This document shows, piece after piece, positions 26,238 to 33,587 of a DNA stretch of 36,740 nt (position 1 is its first letter; the number at the start of each line of letters is the position of its first letter). The translations under genes and the position numbers were made by a program. Below the pieces are notes generated by a model. That model searched no databases. It was not told the DNA's origin and saw nothing but the letters and a program-made list of their open reading frames with translations. The stretch is taken from contig JAEDFN010000015.1 of NCBI GenBank assembly GCA_016292775.1, positions 1 to 36,740 on the forward strand, given 5' to 3'. Source of the DNA: Paludibacteraceae bacterium (GTDB lineage Bacteria; Bacteroidota; Bacteroidia; Bacteroidales; Paludibacteraceae).

Positions 26238-26274
26238 AAATCCGCTATTCATCAAAGGTTTAGCGGATTTTTTG
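26238..26274 (+). terminator. Terminator after tRNA-Arg
   Basis: AAATCCGCT (26238-26246) pairs with AGCGGATTT (26262-26270) across a 15-nt loop and is followed by TTTTG and more T residues. Confidence 0.8.
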
Positions 26275-26577
26275 TTTTGTTACATCCTTGTTATTCTGGA
26301 AAAGAGATAATTGATTTCAGCCTATTTTTCAGGTTGGTTTTTGCTTTTTTCGACTCTGTTTTTTTAGTTGATTTTGCAGACATTCGGGGCCATTTTACGA
26401 AAAAAATCATATTTTTGTCTTTCTTTTCGGCTGTTATTGGCTATATTTACACCATACTTTTCTCGAAAAAGTTGTTCCTTTACCTACATCGGATAGCGAA
26501 GACACCGTCACAGTATTACGAAATCCGAGGTGATAAAGGATGTTTTATTTGGACCACAATAAAAATCTTTATTACTT
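26275..26577 (+). other. Gene-free stretch behind the tRNA
   Basis: About 300 bp without a supported gene. One plus-strand frame runs open through it, but it has no internal ATG and is continuous with the tRNA. A second short frame near 26450-26540 reads LEKVVPLPTSDSEDT before a stop and could be a coding remnant; this is weak. No RNA or repeat was recognised. Confidence 0.35.
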
Positions 26578-27162
26578 ATGGATGAAAACTATTATGTATT
26601 GAATGTTAAGGTACGAGAAAACTTAACAGACATGCGAGCAGTAGAACGCATGAAAGCGTGGAATTTTACAATGAAAGAATGGCAAGCATATATAAAAGTG
26701 ACAGCACCCTTTTATAACAAATATGCGGAGCGAATTGTACGTTTTTTTGTGGAATATGACAAGGTGGATTTATGTCCGGACTTATTTGGGGCATATGAGC
26801 CTCTTAAAGAAACTTTCGACAAAAAAAGTATTGAAGAGCCTTCCAGTTGTATTGCATTCCCGGCGGGCACACTAATGATGAAAAAGAGAAGACGATTTGA
26901 TGTTGCTATAGAGAATCAATATTATGGTGTGGTCTTTGACCCTCAAAATAACTACATGGTTATTCCATCGAAAAGAAAAATAGGGGAGTACCTCGGTAAT
27001 ATAAGAATCATTATAAGGAAAAATACTACAAAATTCACATTAGAACAGCTGCAAACTATTGTAGATGATATGTGTGAGTATTTGGAAACAGATTATGGTG
27101 TAATAACTCATTGGGACAACTATTTAAGAAAAGATATCGAGTTACTCTATCTACACAAGTAG
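26578..27162 (+). CDS. Hypothetical protein, 194 aa, first gene of the post-tRNA accessory region
   Basis: ATG 26578 opens a 194-residue soluble protein with no signal peptide. Visible features are an aromatic-rich helix (MKEWQAYIKVTAPFYNKYAER), a basic patch MMKKRRRFDVAI, a strand-rich centre (YYGVVFDPQNNYMVIPSKRK), and a C-terminal helix followed by ITHWDNYLRKDIELLYL. I recognise no family. Being cytoplasmic and located among small exported proteins, it might be an immunity-type or accessory protein, but there is no direct evidence. The frame stays open for 53 more codons after its TAG stop. Confidence 0.6.
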   Translation: MDENYYVLNVKVRENLTDMRAVERMKAWNFTMKEWQAYIKVTAPFYNKYAERIVRFFVEYDKVDLCPDLFGAYEPLKETFDKKSIEEPSSCIAFPAGTLMMKKRRRFDVAIENQYYGVVFDPQNNYMVIPSKRKIGEYLGNIRIIIRKNTTKFTLEQLQTIVDDMCEYLETDYGVITHWDNYLRKDIELLYLHK

Positions 27163-27324
27163 CATGATTATGAAAACAGCATCGGACTTGTCATTGTTCC
27201 AAAAATGGTATCACCATTCATGTCCGGCGGAAATACTTCGCTATTGTCTGTTTCAATATATGAGGTTGCAATAAAGGAACTTAATAGGAAAGGAAATAAT
27301 GGTAAAGATATTTGTGTAGAATAA
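27163..27324 (+). pseudogene. Possible coding remnant in frame behind an amber stop
   Basis: Directly after TAG 27160-27162 the same frame continues for 53 codons to TAA 27322-27324. It contains IGLVIVPKMVSPFMSGGNTS and SLLSVSIYEVAIKELNRK, which look protein-like. It has no start codon near its beginning. It may be the end of a longer original gene split by a nonsense mutation, or an unrelated gene tail. An open run of this length can also occur by chance, so the call is weak. Confidence 0.3.
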
Positions 27325-27340
27325 ATCAAAATAATTAGCA

Positions 27341-27697
27341 ATGAAAAAGATTTTGATTTTCTTTATAATATGCGTAGGTCTACCAAGTTGCACGGATTTT
27401 TCTGCTAAGGTGGAGAATTTTGTGTCAGAGAGATATGGAGATGCGGATTCATCTTCCGTATATGAAATAGATTTACAGGACATTTTTGAAGGGAAGATAG
27501 GGACTGCCCGGGATGTCGGCAACTTTGCCGCTGGATATTTGTCAGGAGTTCATGGGATACCTTTGTTGTTTACAAGAATAGCATTTGACTGTTTACAAAA
27601 AGGGATAGAGCCCCCAGTCTCCAGGTCTGCACAAAATATAGGTTATTTTACAGGATATTATAAGTATTTAATACAGCATAACCATGAAACTAAATAA
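27341..27697 (+). CDS. Small lipoprotein with a polymorphic-toxin-like segment
   Basis: 118 residues with lipobox GLPSC and Cys17 as the lipid anchor. After an acidic stretch the core reads ARDVGNFAAGYLSGVHGIP, then RIAFDCLQ, and near the end SAQNIGYFTGYYK. This order resembles what I recall from C-terminal domains of some Rhs/polymorphic-toxin proteins of Bacteroidota (an (A/D)xDxGNxxAG motif, then AFDxxQ, then AQxxGxxxG), but here it is carried on a short lipoprotein. No catalytic residues can be assigned. Its last 14 nt overlap the next gene, so the two are coupled. Confidence 0.55.
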   Translation: MKKILIFFIICVGLPSCTDFSAKVENFVSERYGDADSSSVYEIDLQDIFEGKIGTARDVGNFAAGYLSGVHGIPLLFTRIAFDCLQKGIEPPVSRSAQNIGYFTGYYKYLIQHNHETK

Positions 27698-28223
27698 ACA
27701 TATTACATTAAAAAAAACTCTGTCAATTATAACTCTACTTCTACTTTTGGAGTTTTTTTTACATAAATGTAGTTGTTCTTATTACAAAATAGGACAAATG
27801 GGCGAGTGTGGTGAAATTACAATTATGAAGGATTATGTAATATTTGAGCATTATTCTTCATTATGTATTCCTCAATCAAATTATGTTAGAGTTCCAATTG
27901 AATATGATAGTCATATTTTAGAAATAGTAGTAACGACAGATTCGATGATTCATATTGTTCCTTATTCTAAAATATTATCATATGAGTTATCTGCATTTAA
28001 GGGAATTGATACGGCAATTTGTTCCGAAATACAAATGTCCCGCGAACATACAATTATGTACAAATGCATATTATCAACATACGGATACGGATTATATCCA
28101 ACATTTTATTATCCCCTTTCGGACTCAACGATTTTGTATCAAGAGTACTTGCAAAGATTCCCTTTCGAATCGCCCGATAATTGGTGCTATTACGACACGA
28201 TTACTATCACTCAAAATCAGTAA
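27684..28223 (+). CDS. Hypothetical exported protein, 179 aa
   Basis: ATG 27684 lies inside the end of the preceding gene (14-nt overlap). Residues 11-27 are strongly hydrophobic (TLSIITLLLLLEFFLHK), followed by CSCSYYK, which could be a signal peptide or a weak lipobox. The mature part is beta-rich with many Tyr and Ile residues and four to five cysteines, and ends YYDTITITQNQ. I do not recognise the family. Overlap with the upstream lipoprotein suggests a functional pair. Confidence 0.55.
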   Translation: MKLNKHITLKKTLSIITLLLLLEFFLHKCSCSYYKIGQMGECGEITIMKDYVIFEHYSSLCIPQSNYVRVPIEYDSHILEIVVTTDSMIHIVPYSKILSYELSAFKGIDTAICSEIQMSREHTIMYKCILSTYGYGLYPTFYYPLSDSTILYQEYLQRFPFESPDNWCYYDTITITQNQ

Positions 28224-28280
28224 AATAGCCCCATCCATGCCACTGACAAGTTTATTTAGACCCATTCAAAACTTTATAAA

Positions 28281-28871
28281 ATGAAGCGTAAATTCATATA
28301 TTTATTATACATTCTTATTGTGGTGGGAACCTTACAATCTTGTATTAAATATGAGCGATTAACACATCTAAGTGAAAATGACTTAGAGTGGGTAACTAAT
28401 CGGCATATAGGTGAGGTTATGTATTTCCAATCACAAAATGGGAACAGGGACACGATCAAAGTGTGGAATATCACTATACAAAACTCTACAGACCCTATAA
28501 ATTGGAATTATTTACAAACCGGAGGAACTGAATATATTGCAAACGCATGTGTAGAATTAGTAATTAACCATTACACCGGAGTTAAGGGAAATTTCTACAT
28601 CAAAAAAAAATCAAATGATGAACCAATTTATTTTTCAACTGGATTTTTTATGCGATGGACACAGAATGATATGCCACTATCTACCATAAACATGAAGATT
28701 AGAGATATTATCATGGATGACATCATGTTTTTTGACGATAGTCTTCTGGGACCGGTCAATGAGTATAGTCCGTCAAATCCCATTGTAAGTTTTGCTTGGA
28801 GCAAGCAGTACGGCTTGGTACAGTACACCTTTCAAGACGGAACCGAGTTCAACAGAATAGATTTAGAGTAA
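28281..28871 (+). CDS. Hypothetical lipoprotein, 196 aa
   Basis: Lipobox TLQSC with Cys21 as the lipid anchor. The mature protein is beta-rich with Asn-, Tyr- and Trp-containing strands (IKVWNITIQNST, INWNYLQTGGTEYI, FSTGFFMRWTQNDMP) and closes with WSKQYGLVQYTFQDGTEFNRI. It resembles the small envelope lipoproteins often found as immunity proteins beside polymorphic toxins, but I see no family signature. The frame runs on in protein-like sequence after its stop (see 28872-29071). Confidence 0.55.
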   Translation: MKRKFIYLLYILIVVGTLQSCIKYERLTHLSENDLEWVTNRHIGEVMYFQSQNGNRDTIKVWNITIQNSTDPINWNYLQTGGTEYIANACVELVINHYTGVKGNFYIKKKSNDEPIYFSTGFFMRWTQNDMPLSTINMKIRDIIMDDIMFFDDSLLGPVNEYSPSNPIVSFAWSKQYGLVQYTFQDGTEFNRIDLE

Positions 28872-29071
28872 CTCGAATTGCAAAATTCGACTAATAATTT
28901 TTATATTCGACGAGGAGAGAGTAATAAATTTAAAGCTGCTAATCCTATGGCTGCTGCTGCAAACCTAGATGAGATTCAAAAAGTAAATGGACAGATGGAT
29001 CTACATATTGGGGTGTTGGTCCTAAAATGTTATCTCCTGATGGAAAATTGATTAACTATCCAATATTTTGA
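28872..29071 (+). pseudogene. Frameshifted coding remnant, possible toxin C-terminus
   Basis: In the frame of the preceding gene, past its TAA, the sequence reads NNFYIRRGESNKFKAANPM, then AAAANLDEIQKVN. Near 28976-28990 the sense moves to another frame: KWTDGSTYWGVGPKMLSPDG followed by KLINYPIF and a stop at 29069-29071. Both halves have the composition of a folded protein and together look like the last 65 or so residues of one protein broken by a one-base indel. No start codon is available at the left. The stop lies 2 nt before the ATG of the next secreted protein, the tight spacing typical of toxin-immunity pairs. The family is not recognised. Confidence 0.5.
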
Positions 29072-29073
29072 TT

Positions 29074-29550
29074 ATGAAAAGAATTACGATTTTATTGTGC
29101 TTATTATTTGTAATTAACAACGTATGTACCGTGTGTGCTCAAGAAGTTAAGCACATTAAAACATGCTCTTATGAAGGGTATATATTTCCATGTAATCATC
29201 CTGTCCATGGTTTTCCAAGACTTAATGGATGCAATCTGAGCACGAATCAAATACAAAAGGCAGAAGAGATTCTATCAGCACATTTTGTGGAAATTAAGGA
29301 TAGATGTCGTCCGAATGATGCACAAATCAGCAAATCCATGCTCAAAAAATATATACGCCAATATTGGGGGAGTGTTAATGAAAACGGACATGTTATTGTG
29401 AATATATGTCTTGTAAAAAAAAGTGTTGCTAAAAACGAAAATCTTGAAGACGATATCCTGTATTTCTTGGATGGAGGATGCGAGATTATAGATGTAATCG
29501 TGGACATAAACGAAGGAACCTATAGTATAATCCCTCACGGATATGCTTAA
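29074..29550 (+). CDS. Hypothetical secreted protein, 158 aa
   Basis: Start chosen at ATG 29074 rather than the TTG two codons earlier. Residues 1-21 form a signal peptide ending CAQ. The mature part has six cysteines (CSYEGYIFPCNHP, GCNLS, RCRP, NICLV, GGCEI), an alpha-helical stretch (QIQKAEEILSAHFVEI) and beta strands HVIVNICLVKK and IIDVIVDI. It has the size and location of a periplasmic immunity protein, immediately behind a coding remnant. It does not match a family I know. The C-terminus ends IIPHGYA. Confidence 0.55.
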   Translation: MKRITILLCLLFVINNVCTVCAQEVKHIKTCSYEGYIFPCNHPVHGFPRLNGCNLSTNQIQKAEEILSAHFVEIKDRCRPNDAQISKSMLKKYIRQYWGSVNENGHVIVNICLVKKSVAKNENLEDDILYFLDGGCEIIDVIVDINEGTYSIIPHGYA

Positions 29551-29653
29551 AAGGTCATTCGCGATGACATGAATTCCCTATGGCTATACAAATCAGCCGT
29601 TACAGAGCCGCTAAGTTAGTCAATAAAGAGGTCTCTGGCCGTTGTTCTTTTAT

Positions 29654-29684
29654 TTTGTTGTATGAAAGTTTTTTTATTACTTTG
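29654..29684 (+). promoter_or_regulatory. Promoter of the thioesterase-like gene
   Basis: TTTG at 29654-29657 and TTACTTTG at 29677-29684 match the -33 and -7 elements (one mismatch) at 19-nt spacing. The leader to the ATG at 29806 is about 115 nt and contains two copies of GACTAATTAAT (29767-29777 and 29785-29795). No known riboswitch fold was recognised in it. Confidence 0.6.
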
Positions 29685-29805
29685 CAGACGAGTTTGTTCT
29701 GCTGTCAAACTCAATAGACTGGTTGTATTGCTCCAGGTTGCGTACCAAAGGTAGAAATTAAGGAGCGACTAATTAATAATAAATGACTAATTAATACTAA
29801 ATAAT

Positions 29806-30168
29806 ATGAAATCGATTTCAAAATCTTTTATTGTCGGCAAACAAGATACTGCCGCTGTTATGGGTTCCGGTTTGTTGGAAGTGTTGGCTACTCCTACTAT
29901 GGTGGCTTGGATGGAGAATACATCCATTCTTCTAACAGAAGAATATCTTCAAGAAGGTGATACTACCGTGGGTATTTGCATTAACACTTCTCACGAAAAA
30001 GCCTCCGCTGTAGGAGAAAAAATCACTTGTAATGCTACATTAATTAATGTGGAAGGTAGAAAATTATCTTTTGAAATTGAGTGTTTTAACGAAAATAATA
30101 TTAGAATTGGCAAAGCATATCACGAACGCTTTATTGTTAATAGTCAGAAATTTATGAGTAAACTTTGA
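29806..30168 (+). CDS. Fluoroacetyl-CoA-thioesterase-like hotdog protein
   Basis: 120 residues of single-hotdog fold. LATPTMVAWMENTS and NTSHEKASAVGEKI are the family landmarks. T29, E37 and H63 have the same relative spacing as the catalytic T42, E50 and H76 of Streptomyces FlK, so the active site appears complete. Bacterial relatives of this group are broad acyl-CoA thioesterases of unknown natural substrate; fluoroacetate detoxification is not implied. It has its own promoter and is separated from the Rnf operon by a second promoter. Confidence 0.82.
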   Translation: MKSISKSFIVGKQDTAAVMGSGLLEVLATPTMVAWMENTSILLTEEYLQEGDTTVGICINTSHEKASAVGEKITCNATLINVEGRKLSFEIECFNENNIRIGKAYHERFIVNSQKFMSKL

Positions 30169-30205
30169 TATTTTTTTGCTATTTCGGCATTTTTCGTGTA
30201 AATTT

Positions 30206-30237
30206 ATTGGAGGCAAAAGATATTTTTTTTAATTTTG
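30206..30237 (+). promoter_or_regulatory. Promoter of the rseC-rnf operon
   Basis: ATTG at 30206-30209 (near match to -33) and TAATTTTG at 30230-30237 (perfect -7) are separated by 20 nt. The -7 box ends 21 nt before the RseC start at 30259, so the leader is short. Confidence 0.65.
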
Positions 30238-30258
30238 CGAGCGATAAAGAAATATGGT

Positions 30259-30675
30259 ATGAGCCAGATTATTGAACATGAAGGTGTGGTAACCGGATTA
30301 GAAGGTAAAAAAGCTTTTATTAAAATAGAACAGACTTCGGCTTGCTCCGGATGTCATGCAAAGTCCTTTTGCACTGCTTCTGATAAAACAGAGAAAATCA
30401 TAGAGGCAACCGTTGTGGATAATACACTGCAACAGGGTGATATTGCCGTTGTTTATGGTCAAAAAAGCATCGGCGTTGTTGCCGTGCTCCTCGCTTATGT
30501 ATTTCCTTTCTGCATTATCATTTTATCATTATTTATTTTTAACTTCTTTTTGGATAGTGAACTCTTGGTGGGTACTCTATCCCTTTCCGTGCTTTTACCT
30601 TATCTCTTGATTTTGCGTTTTTTTAGAAAAAAAATCAATGCAAAATTCCATTTTTATGCTTCTAAAAAAGAATAA
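30259..30675 (+). CDS. rseC: RseC/MucC-family membrane protein
   Basis: I choose ATG 30259 (138 aa), which begins MSQIIEHEGVVTGLEG; upstream codons lie in the promoter. An N-terminal cytoplasmic domain carries the cysteine motif SACSGCHAKSFC, a candidate metal or iron-sulfur site. Two membrane helices follow (about 76-96 and 101-120), and the end is basic. RseC proteins accompany Rnf/Rsx complexes and are linked to SoxR reduction in Enterobacteria. In Bacteroidota this gene regularly precedes rnfB, as here (3-nt gap). Confidence 0.9.
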   Translation: MSQIIEHEGVVTGLEGKKAFIKIEQTSACSGCHAKSFCTASDKTEKIIEATVVDNTLQQGDIAVVYGQKSIGVVAVLLAYVFPFCIIILSLFIFNFFLDSELLVGTLSLSVLLPYLLILRFFRKKINAKFHFYASKKE

Positions 30676-30678
30676 GAT

Positions 30679-32199
30679 ATGAATATTATTGTAGCTTCTT
30701 TGATTACATTAGGAGTCATCGGCCTCGTTGCCGCTATTGTGCTCTATTTTGTAGCTCAAAAATTTAAAGTAGAAGAAGACCCTCGTATTGATGAAGTTGA
30801 GTCTGTATTGCCGGGCGCTAATTGTGGCGGTTGCGGTTTCCCGGGTTGCCATGGTTTTGCCGATGCGTGTGTAAAATCCCCTTCTCTCGACGGAAAATTA
30901 TGCCCCGTTGGCGGTCAGCCCGTAATGTCTAAAATTGCTACTATCCTTGGCATGTCTGTTGCCGATGCAAAACCTAAAGTGGCTGTTGTTCGTTGTAATG
31001 GTTCTTGCGCGAATCGCCCTAAGAAGAATCTTTTTGACGGAGCTAAGAGTTGCCGCATTTCAAACCAATTGTATGCCGGAGAAACAGGATGTTCTTTCGG
31101 ATGCCTCGGATATGGCGATTGTGTGGATGTTTGTAAATTCGATGCCATTAAAATTAATCCCGATACCGGATTGCCTGAGGTGGACGACGACAAATGTACT
31201 GCTTGTGGCGCTTGTGTTAAAATATGCCCGAAACGTATTATTGAATTACGCGATAAGGGCGTGAAAAATCGCCGTGTTTTCGTCTCTTGTGTTAATAAAG
31301 ATAAGGGTGCCGTGGCTCGAAAAGCATGTAGTGCCGCTTGTATCGGTTGCGGTTTGTGCGCGAAAAACTGTCCGTTCAACGCTATCAAAGTGGAGAATAA
31401 TCTCGCCTATATCGATTTCAACCTCTGTAGATTGTGTCGCAAATGCGTGGCAGTTTGTCCTACCGGTGCCATCCATGATGTAAATTTTCCAACCCCGGTA
31501 CCTCCGGCTCAAAAGAATACTACTGCAGCAAAACCGGTAGCTAAGCCTGCTGATTCTGAAAATGCTGTAAATTCGACTAAAACTGATAATGCTGCCGTTA
31601 ATACGGACAAGAAGTCGGAATCTCAAATAGAAAACAATACTAACAATGCTCCTGTTATAGAGATTGTTGCAAAAAAAGAGGTTGTGGCTGCAAAAGAGAT
31701 TGTTGCAAAAAAAGAGGTTGTTGCTGAAAATAAGAAGCAAGAGTCCGCCCCGGAAACGAGTGTTGCTCCGGTTACGGCAAAGGGCGAAGATGATTCTAAA
31801 ACGGAACCAAATGTAGATAGTTCTGCATCTCAACCCGAAGCACCTGCTTCTGAGAAGGATGGAGTGGATGTTACTGTTGAAAAAGAGACTGATAATACAT
31901 CTAAAGAAGCGGAGGTAGAGATAGAAGTAATTGATCCTCGTACAGATAATAATAACGACAATAAAGAATCTGCACCATCTGTAAAAATTGAAGTTGAAGA
32001 AAATAAAACGGAAACAAAAGCTCCTGTTGATGAGAAAACCGAACTTCCTCAATCAGATGCCGCTCCAACGAATAAAGTAGATGAAAAGAATGTAGATGAT
32101 GTCAGTCAACTTATAGATCCGGAAATGAGGGTCGTTCCTCGTGAAAAGAAGGATAAAAAGAGTGAAAAACCTACTGCCGAACAGCAGACTTTATTTTAA
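30679..32199 (+). CDS. rnfB: Rnf complex subunit RnfB with unusually long acidic C-terminal tail
   Basis: The first about 270 residues are RnfB: a membrane anchor (4-25), a 4Fe-4S binding motif PGANCGGCGFPGCHGFADAC, then ferredoxin-type clusters CTACGACVKICP, CIGCGLCAKNCP and CRLCRKCVAVCP preceded by GCLGYGDCVDVC. It takes electrons from ferredoxin-linked RnfC chemistry toward the membrane. About 236 further residues (270-506) are low-complexity, rich in Glu, Lys, Asn, Ala and Val, and hold a 12-residue tandem repeat EIVAKKEVVAAK/EIVAKKEVVAEN (DNA period 36 nt, 31660-31731). Bacteroidota RnfB is normally about 290-330 residues, so the tail is an expansion. It ends with the terminal KPTAEQQTLF. 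Confidence 0.93.
   Translation: MNIIVASLITLGVIGLVAAIVLYFVAQKFKVEEDPRIDEVESVLPGANCGGCGFPGCHGFADACVKSPSLDGKLCPVGGQPVMSKIATILGMSVADAKPKVAVVRCNGSCANRPKKNLFDGAKSCRISNQLYAGETGCSFGCLGYGDCVDVCKFDAIKINPDTGLPEVDDDKCTACGACVKICPKRIIELRDKGVKNRRVFVSCVNKDKGAVARKACSAACIGCGLCAKNCPFNAIKVENNLAYIDFNLCRLCRKCVAVCPTGAIHDVNFPTPVPPAQKNTTAAKPVAKPADSENAVNSTKTDNAAVNTDKKSESQIENNTNNAPVIEIVAKKEVVAAKEIVAKKEVVAENKKQESAPETSVAPVTAKGEDDSKTEPNVDSSASQPEAPASEKDGVDVTVEKETDNTSKEAEVEIEVIDPRTDNNNDNKESAPSVKIEVEENKTETKAPVDEKTELPQSDAAPTNKVDEKNVDDVSQLIDPEMRVVPREKKDKKSEKPTAEQQTLF
31660..31731 (+). repeat. Two-copy 36-nt tandem repeat inside rnfB
   Basis: GAGATTGTTGCAAAAAAAGA begins at 31660 and again at 31696, each continuing with GGTTGT. 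The units encode EIVAKKEVVAAK and EIVAKKEVVAEN. It keeps the frame. The 7-A runs could favour slippage. Confidence 0.85.
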
Positions 32200-32220
32200 A
32201 AACAAGTTATTTCATGATAT

Positions 32221-33555
32221 ATGAGAACATTTAGTATAGGTGGTGTACACCCACATGATAATAAATTGTCGGCAGGAGTAGCAATAGAGACATTGCCACT
32301 GCCCGAGCATGCCGTCATTCCACTTAGTCAACATATTGGTGCACCGGCTACACCGGTAGTAGCAAAAGGAGATAAAGTGCTTGCCGGTCAGCTTATTGCC
32401 GCCGCTTCCGGATTTATGAGTTCCAATATTCACTCCCCTTATAGCGGTACCATCGAAAAAATAGATAATGCCGTAGATGGTTGGGGTATTTCTACTCCAT
32501 CTATTTTCATAAAGGTTGAGGGCGATGATTGGATGCCTGAAATCATCCGTGACGGCGTGGTAAACCGTATAAATAATATGGAGCCTGCCGAGATAATAAA
32601 GAAGATTGCCGATGCAGGTATAGTAGGTCTCGGTGGTGCTTGTTTCCCTACTCAAGTGAAATTAACACCTCCACCAACCGCCAAAGCCGAGGTGCTTGTG
32701 GTAAATGGTGTGGAGTGTGAGCCTTTCTTAACTTGCGATCACCGCTTGATGCTGGAGCATGGTGAAGAAATTTTTATCGGTATTTCATTAATAATGAAAG
32801 CGATAAAAGTAGAAAAAGCCGTCATAGGAATAGAATGTAACAAGCGCGATGCTATTGAGCATCTGTCTAAAATAGCTGTAAGATATTACGGCGTTGAGAT
32901 ATGTCCGCTCAAAATGCACTATCCACAAGGTGGTGAGAAACAACTTATAGAGGCAACTATCGGTCGTCAAGTGCCGAGTGGTGCTCTCCCTATTGCCGTG
33001 GGTGCCGTTGTACAGAATGTTGCCACCTGTTATGCAGTTTACGAAGCTGTGCAAAAAAACAAACCTCTTATCGACAGGGTTCTTACCGTTACAGGTCCTA
33101 ATGTTTCCCGCCCGGTAAACCTCAGAGTGCGTTTCGGTACTCCTATCATGGATGTCATCGCCGCCGCAGGTGGCCTTCCGGAAAACTCTGCAAAGGTTAT
33201 CGCAGGTGGCCCTATGATGGGTAGATCAATGAGTAACCTCGATACTAATACTACAAAACGTATTTCGGGAGTACTCATTTTACCGGAAAAAATGACTCGT
33301 CGTATGAAGGCGGATAATTGTATCCGTTGCGGAAAATGTGTAGATGCTTGCCCTATGGGCCTTGAGCCTTATTTGCTTATGAGCCTCTCGGAGAATAGTA
33401 TGTGGGATAGAGTAGAGAAAGAGAAAGTGATGGACTGCATTGAGTGTGGATGTTGCTTGTATTCTTGCCCTTCACATCGTCCTCTTTTGGATTATATCCG
33501 CTTGGGTAAAGCTACCGTTGGTGGTATTATCCGTTCTCGTAATCAGAAAAAATAA
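32221..33555 (+). CDS. rnfC: Rnf complex subunit RnfC
   Basis: 444 residues. It holds NADH- and FMN-binding Nqo1-like sequence (GLGGACFPTQVKL, VNGVECEPFLTCDHRL) and two 4Fe-4S motifs, CIRCGKCVDACP and CIECGCCLYSCP. The N-terminal RnfC barrel-sandwich domain (GGVHPHDNK, HSPYSGTIEKI) is present. The C-terminal repeat extension seen in Gammaproteobacteria is absent. RnfC is the peripheral NADH-side subunit. It begins 21 nt after rnfB. Confidence 0.96.
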   Translation: MRTFSIGGVHPHDNKLSAGVAIETLPLPEHAVIPLSQHIGAPATPVVAKGDKVLAGQLIAAASGFMSSNIHSPYSGTIEKIDNAVDGWGISTPSIFIKVEGDDWMPEIIRDGVVNRINNMEPAEIIKKIADAGIVGLGGACFPTQVKLTPPPTAKAEVLVVNGVECEPFLTCDHRLMLEHGEEIFIGISLIMKAIKVEKAVIGIECNKRDAIEHLSKIAVRYYGVEICPLKMHYPQGGEKQLIEATIGRQVPSGALPIAVGAVVQNVATCYAVYEAVQKNKPLIDRVLTVTGPNVSRPVNLRVRFGTPIMDVIAAAGGLPENSAKVIAGGPMMGRSMSNLDTNTTKRISGVLILPEKMTRRMKADNCIRCGKCVDACPMGLEPYLLMSLSENSMWDRVEKEKVMDCIECGCCLYSCPSHRPLLDYIRLGKATVGGIIRSRNQKK

Positions 33556-33587
33556 ACTTAAATATTCATATTATAAAATAATATATT

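Noticed and set aside
26211..26585. Plus-strand open frame of 124 codons overlapping the tRNA 3' end
   Set aside because: It starts inside tRNA-Arg, has no internal ATG, crosses the tRNA terminator, and its translation is a generic hydrophobic run.
27164..27274. Short plus-strand open frame with ATG behind the 194-aa gene
   Set aside because: 36 codons of no recognisable sense; the alternative frame at 27163-27324 is more protein-like.
26236..29550. Integrated element with an attachment site at tRNA-Arg
   Set aside because: No integrase gene and no second copy of the tRNA 3' end is visible, so I describe it only as an accessory region.
29690..29805. Possible riboswitch in the leader of the thioesterase-like gene
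   Set aside because: The leader is long enough, but no known aptamer core or terminator/antiterminator pair could be drawn.
31660..31731. Direct repeats considered as a CRISPR array
   Set aside because: Only two units, no spacers, in frame inside rnfB.
31246..32052. 268-codon minus-strand open frame opposite rnfB
   Set aside because: It is antisense to the low-complexity tail and Fe-S region of rnfB; its Arg/Phe/Asn-rich translation mirrors the skewed codon content of the tail.
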